Shown: positions 15,151 through 21,338 of the stretch, piece after piece
How positions within the stretch are numbered: position 1 is the first letter of the stretch
Layout of the letters: the number at the start of each line of letters is the position of its first letter
Assembly (NCBI GenBank): GCA_020201015.1
Contig: JAIVHN010000180.1
Span: 1-22,738 of the forward strand
DNA length: 22,738 nucleotides
Direction of reading: 5' to 3'
Source of the DNA: Spirochaeta sp.
GTDB taxonomy: Bacteria > Spirochaetota > Spirochaetia > DSM-27196 > SLAA01
Notes under the pieces: generated by a model
Database searches by the model: none
Told to the model about the DNA's origin: nothing
The model's input: the letters and a program-made list of their open reading frames with translations, nothing else
Program-made: the position numbers and the translations under genes

Positions 15151-16134
15151 ATGGAAGAGAAAATTTACCGAGATGAGGATGTAGACCTCGCAGTACTGAA
15201 TGGAAAGACCCTGGCCGTTATTGGCTACGGAATACAAGGCAAGGCGCAGGCGTTGAACAGTCGTGACTCGGGGTGCACCGTGATTGTCGGAACTCGCCCA
15301 GCAGCCGAAAGCCGCTCACGAGCCCAGGCAGAGGCCGACGGCTTTACGGTTTACGACTATGCCGAGGCGGTGCAAAAGGCCGATGTTTTGTTGATTGAGC
15401 TTGCCGACCCCGCGCAACCGGAAGTCTATGCGGCAGACATTGCCCCCCATCTCCGCGCCGGGCAGACCCTCTGTTTCTGCCATGGCTTTAACGTGCTGTA
15501 TGGCGCCATTCAACCGCCTAAAGATGTTAACACGGTACTCTTTGTGCCGAACGCACCCGGTGCATTTGTGCGCGAGAAGTACCTCAAAGGCGAGGGCATT
15601 TACGGCTGTGTCGGCGTGGACAACGACGCCACTGGCAACGCCTTGGAGATTGCCTTGGCCATTTCAAAGGCGGTTGGCTCAACCCGCGCAGGGGTCGTGG
15701 AACTAAGTTTCCAGCATGAAACCGAAGGCGATAACTATGAAGAACAAATTCTCTACGGCGGCGTTATTCACCTGATGAAGCTCTGCTTCCAGACTATGGT
15801 CGACAATGGATATGCTCCGAGTTTTGCGTACGCAAAATCTATTCGCAGCCTACGCAGCGTTATTGATGTCATGGATGAGAACGGAATTGAAGACTACATA
15901 AGCACTCGCTCAAGTCGCACCTGTGAGTTTGCCGCACGCACCCGCGGGCCGCGGGTCATTAACGAGGACGCGGTGCGAGAGATCTTTGCAGAGACAGAGA
16001 AAGGGCTCTTTGCCAGAGACTGGATGCAGGAGTGGCAGCTTGGCATGCCGCAGATCCACCGCATGCGGCGCACTGCCGCCGAAAGCACCATGGAAAAGAC
16101 CGGCAAGGAATGGCGGGAGCGCTTCGGCGTATGA
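15151..16134 (+). CDS. Ketol-acid reductoisomerase-like oxidoreductase with altered metal site
   Basis: The 327-residue protein aligns along its length with class I KARI (IlvC): Rossmann motif GYGIQG (25-30), His111 in CHG, GPRVI near 266-270 and the C-terminal helix with MRR. First-site ligands Asp194 and Glu198 (GDNYEEQ) are kept, and Ser255 fits the substrate-binding serine. The second-site glutamates of KARI (E226 and E230 in class I numbering) align with Lys229 and Ser233 (AYAKSIRSLR), and the active-site Lys of the Pro-Lys-Gly-Pro-Gly loop is Asn134. Normal KARI chemistry is therefore unlikely. It lies between allE and allC and overlaps allC by ATGA, so it probably acts in ureide breakdown, perhaps oxidising ureidoglycolate. 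AGGAG precedes the ATG. Fold sure, function inferred. Confidence 0.88.
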   Translation: MEEKIYRDEDVDLAVLNGKTLAVIGYGIQGKAQALNSRDSGCTVIVGTRPAAESRSRAQAEADGFTVYDYAEAVQKADVLLIELADPAQPEVYAADIAPHLRAGQTLCFCHGFNVLYGAIQPPKDVNTVLFVPNAPGAFVREKYLKGEGIYGCVGVDNDATGNALEIALAISKAVGSTRAGVVELSFQHETEGDNYEEQILYGGVIHLMKLCFQTMVDNGYAPSFAYAKSIRSLRSVIDVMDENGIEDYISTRSSRTCEFAARTRGPRVINEDAVREIFAETEKGLFARDWMQEWQLGMPQIHRMRRTAAESTMEKTGKEWRERFGV

Positions 16135-17513
16135 GTGACACCTCGAACGAAACTTTGAACGACACATCACAGGCGCGCCTCCACCTAAGCGTGGAACGCC
16201 TGGGTAAAGACATAGAGTCCATTGCTGGCTTCTCGGAGAGCCCACCGGAGGTCGGCTACAGTAGGCCAACCTTCTCGGCGCCCTGGCGGCAGGCATACGA
16301 CTACATCATAGAACAGGCCACAGAGATTGGGGCCGAGCACGTAGTAGATGCGGCAGGCAACCTGCATATACGGCATCCTTTGGTTGGCTGGGAGCGGAAA
16401 GTCTGGCTCTCGGGTTCACACCTCGACTCGGTGCCGTCAGGCGGTAGGTTTGACGGGGTGTCCGGCGTAGTAATTCCGCTTGAGGTCATGCGCCGCCGAC
16501 CCGAGCTACCGCTGGAAATAGTTGTGTTTGCCGAAGAAGAAGGCACGACCTTTAACCTGGGTATGCTTGGAAGCCGCCTCTGGGCTGGCACGCTTACACC
16601 AGACACCATGACCCGCATTCGCAACCGCCACGGCAAGAGCGCGGCCGAGGCTGGCGCCACGCACGGGTTGGACCTGGCGCGGCTCACCGCGGCAGCTGCC
16701 GGGCAGGCGAACACCGTCGCAGGCGCTGCCCAGGGCCCGGCCAGCCCAGCCAGCCCGGCCGACGCCGCCGCCGGCGCCGCCGACTGGCGCTCCAGGCTGC
16801 AGCCGGAGCGCTACTACGGCATGGTTGAGGTACACCCCGAACAAGGCTTGGGCCTGTGGGACTCAGGCACACCTTTGGCCGCGGTCAACCGCATTAACGG
16901 CCGGCGGCAACTCAGTATTACCGTGACCGGACAGGCCAACCACGCTGGTTCAACCGGAATGACCGGCCGGCGCGACGCACTTGCGGGCGCGGCGGAAATG
17001 GTGCTGGCCTTTGAGCAGCTTGGCCAGGAGCTGGACCGCCGCCTTCCATATACCGTGCTCACCGTCGGCAAACTCGAGGCAACTCCTGGTGCGGTCAACG
17101 TTATACCCGGCAAGGTCGTGTTCTCACTTGACTTCCGCGCGCAGGAGGAAGAGCTGCTGCTGGAGGGAGAACGGCGGATCAACGAGATTGCGCGCACCAT
17201 ATCCGAGCGTCGCGGACTCGAGGTTGAGATAGAGCTCACCGAGCAGCTCAAGCCAAGTCCACTGTCGGAAGATATCTGCAGCCGTCTCCGCCAAGCCGCA
17301 GTTAGACAGGGTTTTGAGCTTGAGCTTGTACCCAGCGGCGCCCTCCATGACGCGGCGGTACTGGCGCATGTCATGCCTACCGCTATGATCTTTGTTGCCA
17401 GCCGAGACGGCATTAGCCACAACCCCGCTGAGTACAGCCGCATAGAAGACATCGCGCTTGCCGCACAGCTGCTGGAAGATATGATTGCAGATGCCGAGAC
17501 AAACGCAACATGA
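16131..17513 (+). CDS. allC: Allantoate amidohydrolase (M20 family)
   Basis: AllC hydrolyses allantoate to (S)-ureidoglycine, CO2 and ammonia with a two-metal centre. The 460-residue protein has the M20 amidohydrolase pattern: His97 and Asp108 in GSHLDSVPSGGRFDG, Glu136/Glu137 in EEEGTTF, His235 in VEVHPEQG, and a lid/dimer domain with NHAGSTGMTGRRDA (270-283). His406 follows in SGALHDA and His430 in GISHNP. An Ala/Pro/Gly-rich insertion occupies about residues 186-218. The ATG at 16131 overlaps the stop codon of the KARI-like gene (ATGA); an upstream open stretch in the same frame is just KARI sequence. Ureidoglycolate- or carbamoyl-amino-acid hydrolases of the same family are alternatives, but the operon favours allantoate. 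Confidence 0.9.
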   Translation: MSDTSNETLNDTSQARLHLSVERLGKDIESIAGFSESPPEVGYSRPTFSAPWRQAYDYIIEQATEIGAEHVVDAAGNLHIRHPLVGWERKVWLSGSHLDSVPSGGRFDGVSGVVIPLEVMRRRPELPLEIVVFAEEEGTTFNLGMLGSRLWAGTLTPDTMTRIRNRHGKSAAEAGATHGLDLARLTAAAAGQANTVAGAAQGPASPASPADAAAGAADWRSRLQPERYYGMVEVHPEQGLGLWDSGTPLAAVNRINGRRQLSITVTGQANHAGSTGMTGRRDALAGAAEMVLAFEQLGQELDRRLPYTVLTVGKLEATPGAVNVIPGKVVFSLDFRAQEEELLLEGERRINEIARTISERRGLEVEIELTEQLKPSPLSEDICSRLRQAAVRQGFELELVPSGALHDAAVLAHVMPTAMIFVASRDGISHNPAEYSRIEDIALAAQLLEDMIADAETNAT

Positions 17514-18058
17514 GCAGGCAGCCAAAGACCCCAAAATCGGCCCTGCTGCCCTTAAGCCGTCTCAATAGCATGCCGGTCGCCGAGGCCCTGGAACATTGCG
17601 GCGGCTTCTTTGAGCACTCGCCGTGGATTGTGGAGGATGCGCTGCAGAAGCGACCCTTTGCCTCAGTGCATGAGTTTCACGCTGCGTGCATGCGTGTCGT
17701 ACATAATGCAGATGTTGCACGCCAGCTCGAGCTCATCCGGGCACACCCGGACCTTGTCGGACGGCTTGCGCGTGAGGGCCGGCTGGGATTAGAGTCAACC
17801 CAGGAACAGGCATCCGCTGGACTCTCTGAACTAACGGAAGAGGAAATCAAGGCTTTTGAAACCTACAACTCCGCCTACCACGAACGCTTTGGGTTTCCGT
17901 TTGTAATCTGCGCTCGACGAAATCGCAAGGAGGCCATACTTGCCGCCTTGCCACAACGCTTGGAACAAACCAAAACCGAAGAGATCCGCACAGCCCTTGC
18001 CGAGATCGGCGACATTGCCCTACTCCGCATGGCGGATGCCGTACGGGAAGACACGTAG
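17510..18058 (+). CDS. uraD: OHCU decarboxylase
   Basis: This small helical enzyme decarboxylates 2-oxo-4-hydroxy-4-carboxy-5-ureidoimidazoline to (S)-allantoin. The 182-residue protein has the family's catalytic His79 in RAHPDL, the STQEQxxAGL motif around Glu99 (residues 96-105), and FGFPFVICAR near 127-136. Its ATG overlaps the allC stop codon (ATGA), indicating translational coupling. The length is normal. A 63-base gap rich in GGAC motifs separates it from the urate oxidase gene. Confidence 0.95.
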   Translation: MSRQPKTPKSALLPLSRLNSMPVAEALEHCGGFFEHSPWIVEDALQKRPFASVHEFHAACMRVVHNADVARQLELIRAHPDLVGRLAREGRLGLESTQEQASAGLSELTEEEIKAFETYNSAYHERFGFPFVICARRNRKEAILAALPQRLEQTKTEEIRTALAEIGDIALLRMADAVREDT

Positions 18059-18121
18059 GACGGACAACCAAGAATACGGGACGAACAGTAAAACGGGACG
18101 GGACAAAAAGGAGTAATTATC

Positions 18122-19006
18122 ATGGTTCATCTTCAGAGTAACTCATACGGGAAACAACGCGTGCGGCTTACCAAGGTCTTGCGTGGGGAAGCCCCGGATG
18201 GCTCACCGCTACACCAGGTGCAGGAGTATACGGTCCAGATTATGCTCCACGGAGATTTTGAGACTATCTACACTCAAGGCGACAACGCCAACTGTGGCCC
18301 CACCGACACCATGAAAAACACCGTCTATGCCATTGCTCGGCAGACATCCTTTAGCTCTCCGGAACAGTTTGGCCTTGCACTCACCTCGCGCTTCATTGAC
18401 CACTTTCCACAGGTTCACGCCGTCGATGTAGATATCGCAATGAGTCGCTGGAACCGCATTGAGGTACAAGGGCAGGCGCATCCGTTTGCCTTCGTGAAGG
18501 AACATGGCCGACGCACTGCGGCGGTCACCCGCAGAAGGGCTGCAGGGCCGAGTGATCTCAGTGTTGCTGGTGGAGTTACCGGCGTAGAGGTCTTTAAGAG
18601 TTCCGGCTCGGCCTTTGGCGGATTCTTTCGCGATGAGTTTACCACCCTCGCCGAGACCGACGAGAGGATCCTTGCTACCACGGTTGATGCGGTCTGGAAT
18701 TACATCCACACACCGGAGTTAGCGGCTGGCGACCTACCCTTCACCGAGGCATGGGACACAAGCTACCAGACAATAACCGAAGTCTTTGCAACCCACGAGA
18801 GCCCCAGCCTCCAAGCTACGCTCTTTGTGATGGGTGAGGAGATGCTCAAGCGCACCCCGACGATCTCGGACATTAGTTTCACTATGCCAAATCAGCACCA
18901 TATGCTCTTTGACCTGAGCCCATTTGAACTCGACAACCCGGATGAAATCTACTACGGGACCGACTCGCCCTTTGGCATTATCACCGGCACGGTGTCGCGA
19001 AAATGA
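18122..19006 (+). CDS. uox: Urate oxidase (uricase)
   Basis: Uricase oxidises urate with O2 to 5-hydroxyisourate and H2O2 without a cofactor. The 294-residue protein has both T-fold halves. The catalytic triad is visible as Lys11 in YGKQRVRL, Thr61 in GPTDTMKN and His259 in MPNQHHML. Phe165 in SGSAFGGF stacks on urate, and Asn257 holds the oxygen site. GGAG lies eight bases upstream of the ATG. Because it needs O2 and makes peroxide, the organism must meet oxygen at least at times; no catalase gene lies in this window. It overlaps the next gene by ATGA. Confidence 0.97.
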   Translation: MVHLQSNSYGKQRVRLTKVLRGEAPDGSPLHQVQEYTVQIMLHGDFETIYTQGDNANCGPTDTMKNTVYAIARQTSFSSPEQFGLALTSRFIDHFPQVHAVDVDIAMSRWNRIEVQGQAHPFAFVKEHGRRTAAVTRRRAAGPSDLSVAGGVTGVEVFKSSGSAFGGFFRDEFTTLAETDERILATTVDAVWNYIHTPELAAGDLPFTEAWDTSYQTITEVFATHESPSLQATLFVMGEEMLKRTPTISDISFTMPNQHHMLFDLSPFELDNPDEIYYGTDSPFGIITGTVSRK

Positions 19007-19380
19007 GCGGCAAACTAAGCACCCATGTTCTGGATACGGCTTCCGGGCGCCCGGCCGCTGGCGTTGCTATTGAGCTGTGGTACCTCGGCCACACGGTGAG
19101 CGCAGTAGTGACCGGAGCGGAACCGCACCCACTGGTCACCACGCGCACCAACTCAGACGGCCGCACCGACGCGCCGCTTCTCAGCGGCACGGAGATGCTC
19201 CCCGGCCGCTACCGCCTTGTCTTCTCGGTAGCAGAGTACTTTGCTGCGCAGGAACACCCGGACGCCGGTGTCTTCCTGGACAGAATTCCCATAGAGTTTC
19301 AGATTGCCGACGCAGAGGCTGGCTACCATGTCCCGCTGCTGGTCTCACCCTGGGCCTACAGCACCTACCGGGGCAGCTGA
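19003..19380 (+). CDS. uraH: 5-Hydroxyisourate hydrolase (transthyretin-like)
   Basis: This enzyme hydrolyses 5-hydroxyisourate to OHCU, the step after uricase. The 125-residue protein has the transthyretin-related signature: LSTHVLD with catalytic His8, TTRTNSDGRTD with the conserved Arg, YHVPLLVSPWAYSTYRGS with the second catalytic His, and the C-terminal Tyr-Arg-Gly-Ser that marks hydrolases rather than transthyretin. There is no signal peptide, so it acts in the cytoplasm. Its ATG overlaps the uricase stop codon. Confidence 0.97.
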   Translation: MSGKLSTHVLDTASGRPAAGVAIELWYLGHTVSAVVTGAEPHPLVTTRTNSDGRTDAPLLSGTEMLPGRYRLVFSVAEYFAAQEHPDAGVFLDRIPIEFQIADAEAGYHVPLLVSPWAYSTYRGS

Positions 19381-19382
19381 GC

Positions 19383-20720
19383 ATGAGCGCCGACCTTGTG
19401 CTCCGTGGGGGCTATGTCGTACTACCCGACGGCGTAGAACGCGCCGATGTGTTCGTACATGAGGGGCGTATAGCCGCTCCTGGTGCCGCCGGTTCCGACA
19501 CCAAAGAACTTGATGCCCGCGGCTTCACGATTTTCCCCGGCGTCATTGATGCACATGTGCACTTTAACGAGCCCGGCCGCACCGGCTGGGAAGGCATAGC
19601 TACCGGGTCGGCGGCGCTTGCCGCGGGCGGTGGGACCTGCTTCATAGACATGCCCCTGAACTCGGACCCACCCCTCCTTGACGGCCCGGCTTTTGATGCC
19701 AAGCACGCTGCGGCATTGGCGCGCAGCCGTACCGACTTTGCCTTTTACGGCGGCCTCACCCCCACCAACCTGGACAGGCTTGAGGAACTCGCCGACCGCG
19801 GTGTAGTCGGTTTCAAGGCCTTCATGTGCCCAAGCGGAATTCCTGAGTTTCAGCATGTCGATGTAGCCACCCTGCAGCGTGGAATGGAAACCGCGGCCCG
19901 GCTTGACCTCCCGGTGCTACTGCACGCCGAAAGCGCCGAGGTACTATCCGCCGCAGCCGCCGCTGTCGACTCCGCCGCAGCTGCCTCCCCTGCAGCTACA
20001 GCGGCCCCGGATGCAGTTCGCCGCTTCATTGACTCGCGCCCGGTCGACGCCGAACTGGGCGCAATTACGCGGGCGCTCTCGGTCGCCGCCGAAGCTGGTT
20101 GCCGAGTGCATATCGTGCACGTCTCAAGCGCTCGCGGTGTGGAACTCATACGGCGAGCAGTGGCCGAACGCGGCCTACCGGCAAGCTGCGAGACCTGCCC
20201 GCATTACCTGTACTTCAATGAGCTTAATCTCCAGGAAATTGGCGCCCGGGCAAAATGTGCGCCGCCGCTGCGCGACGAGCAAACTCGACGTGACCTACTA
20301 AAACGGCTCATTGCCGGAGATATCGATACCGTGGGCTCAGATCACTCACCCTGCCCGCCCGATCTAAAGGACGGGCTACCCTTTGAACAGGCATGGGGCG
20401 GCATTGCCGGGGTGCAAACTACGCTGCGGACACTTCTTACTCTTGGTGTTCCGGCCCACCGCATAGCACAACTCACCGCCGCTCGTCCTGCTGAGCTCTT
20501 TCGGCTTCCCGGCAAAGGCTCGCTGCGCGTCGGCAATGATGCAGACTTCACACTGGTTGAGCTTGACCACGAGGCGCCACTCAGCCTTGACGAGCTCCAA
20601 GATCGACACCGTAGCTCGCCCTATCTCAACCGCGCCCTCCGCGGCCGCGTGCACGCAACCTACCTCCGCGGGCGCCGCATTAGTGCCACAAGCCGCGGCC
20701 AGCTCATCCGCCCCCGCTGA
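19383..20720 (+). CDS. allB: Allantoinase
   Basis: Allantoinase opens (S)-allantoin to allantoate using two metals in an amidohydrolase barrel. The 445-residue protein shows the metal ligands: His58 and His60 in DAHVHFNEPG, the carbamylated Lys145 in VGFKAF, His181 in LLHAES, His246 in HIVHVSSA, and Asp320 in GSDHSPC. An Ala-rich insertion lies at about residues 188-211. The ATG at 19383 is two bases past the previous stop codon and gives the family N-terminus; the same frame is open from 19077, but that part is a shadow of the hydrolase gene. It is the last gene of the operon, with its stop codon inside a 19-bp direct repeat and no clear terminator. Confidence 0.95.
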   Translation: MSADLVLRGGYVVLPDGVERADVFVHEGRIAAPGAAGSDTKELDARGFTIFPGVIDAHVHFNEPGRTGWEGIATGSAALAAGGGTCFIDMPLNSDPPLLDGPAFDAKHAAALARSRTDFAFYGGLTPTNLDRLEELADRGVVGFKAFMCPSGIPEFQHVDVATLQRGMETAARLDLPVLLHAESAEVLSAAAAAVDSAAAASPAATAAPDAVRRFIDSRPVDAELGAITRALSVAAEAGCRVHIVHVSSARGVELIRRAVAERGLPASCETCPHYLYFNELNLQEIGARAKCAPPLRDEQTRRDLLKRLIAGDIDTVGSDHSPCPPDLKDGLPFEQAWGGIAGVQTTLRTLLTLGVPAHRIAQLTAARPAELFRLPGKGSLRVGNDADFTLVELDHEAPLSLDELQDRHRSSPYLNRALRGRVHATYLRGRRISATSRGQLIRPR

Positions 20721-20755
20721 TCTGGCCTTGCTGACCCGCCCCCATTGATCTGGCC
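20709..20755. repeat. Pair of 19-bp direct repeats at the end of the ureide operon
   Basis: CGCCCCCGCTGATCTGGCC (20709-20727) recurs as CGCCCCCATTGATCTGGCC (20737-20755), 17 of 19 bases identical, 28 bases apart. The first copy contains the allB stop codon and the second abuts the kinase relic. They may mark a recombination joint or a remnant end of a mobile element. Confidence 0.7.
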
Positions 20756-20949
20756 CCGCAGGCCTTGCCTGGGAAGGAATACTTGCAGGCGTTGGTTAGC
20801 AGCTCATTTATGATGATCCCGACCGGGATGAGCTTTTTCGAACTCAGGGTGAAATCTGCAATGTTCTTCTCGATAGATATATGCTCATACTCACGAAGCA
20901 CCGCGACAAGGGAATCAATAAGACTCTCAATGTAGTCCCGAAGCGAAAC
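20755..20949 (-). pseudogene. Fragment of a HisKA_2-type sensor histidine kinase
   Basis: About 65 residues on the minus strand read RDYIESLIDSLVAVLREYEH, then ISIEKNIADFTLSSKKLIP, then VGIIINELLTNACKYSFPG. This is the linker and the N box of the ATPase domain of a HisKA_2-type (HWE/HisKA_2) kinase. A stop codon lies directly upstream, and the homology ends at the direct repeats, so both the dimerisation domain and the rest of the ATPase domain are missing. It might derive from the same hybrid family as the receiver relic at 10000, but that is inference. Confidence 0.8.
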
Positions 20950-21141
20950 CTACGGACTACGCGTTAGCGCAGGAAGCCTTACCAGAGCACAAGACTCACA
21001 TAGCACACAAAGATTTTTTTGACCCTCAGGTTTGCTCTAGATAATCCCACAAAACTAGTATTATCTCATGCAAACCTGATACTCGCGCATGAATGAGGTT
21101 TGATATCCGCACCATTGACAGCCCTACCCAAGGCCTAAACC
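20950..21141. other. Non-coding stretch between kinase relic and tRNA terminator
   Basis: No reading frame here looks like a protein gene. The only structure I see is the long inverted repeat at 21027-21078, plus a further AGGTTTG copy near 21096. It probably belongs to the same eroded region as the kinase fragment. Confidence 0.6.
21027..21078. repeat. Long interrupted inverted repeat
   Basis: CAGGTTTGC (21027-21035) and AGATAAT (21039-21045) are mirrored by ATTATCT (21060-21066) and GCAAACCTG (21070-21078). The 19-base arms match at 16 positions around a 14-base centre. It could be an operator, a hairpin, or a trace of a site-specific element near the tRNA gene. Confidence 0.65.
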
Positions 21142-21184
21142 AAAAAAAGCCTGCCCGGCGACTTTCGTCACCAAGCAGGCTTTT
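21142..21184 (-). terminator. Rho-independent terminator of tRNA-Pro
   Basis: On the minus strand a stem of about 18 pairs (AAAAGCCTGCTTGGTGAC against GTCGCCGGGCAGGCTTTT, with G-U wobbles) closes on a GAAA tetraloop and runs into seven T residues. It starts at the tRNA discriminator base. Confidence 0.9.
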
Positions 21185-21257
21185 CGGGCTGGGCGGATTT
21201 GAACCGCCGACCCCATGTCCCCCAGACATGTGCGCTAAACCCCTGCGCTACAGCCCG
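21184..21257 (-). tRNA. tRNA-Pro (anticodon GGG)
   Basis: The minus strand folds into a full cloverleaf. The acceptor stem is CGGGCTG/CAGCCCG, and the D stem is GCGC/GCGC. The anticodon stem CATGT/ACATG has the loop CTGGGGG, placing GGG at positions 34-36. The T arm is GGCGG-TTCAAAT-CCGCC. The discriminator is A and no CCA is encoded. It reads CCC and CCU proline codons. A strong terminator follows directly. Confidence 0.96.
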
Positions 21258-21271
21258 TTTTGTGAGAGGTG

Positions 21272-21301
21272 AAGGTAGCATGTGGGGCGCCGCTGTGTCA
21301 A
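21272..21301 (-). promoter_or_regulatory. Promoter of tRNA-Pro
   Basis: On the minus strand a perfect TTGACA (21296-21301) is followed after 18 bases by TACCTT (21272-21277) with an extended TGC before it. Transcription would start a few bases before the tRNA. A second TTGACA lies at 21331-21336 without a matching -10 box. Confidence 0.6.
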
Positions 21302-21338
21302 CGCGGGCTCGCGGGTGTGGGGACCTGCCGTGTCAACG

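Noticed and set aside
15151..16134. Ordinary ilvC of branched-chain amino acid synthesis
   Set aside because: Key metal-binding glutamates appear substituted and the neighbours are ureide genes, coupled by ATGA overlap.
16814..17452. 212-residue minus-strand frame opposite allC
   Set aside because: Ser/Arg-rich composition typical of an antisense shadow in GC-rich DNA.
19077..19382. Open frame extending allantoinase upstream
   Set aside because: It is the out-of-frame shadow of the hydroxyisourate hydrolase gene; the allantoinase family N-terminus begins at 19383.
21026..21229. Minus-strand reading frame across tRNA-Pro and its terminator
   Set aside because: It reads through the tRNA gene and terminator and has no protein-family features.
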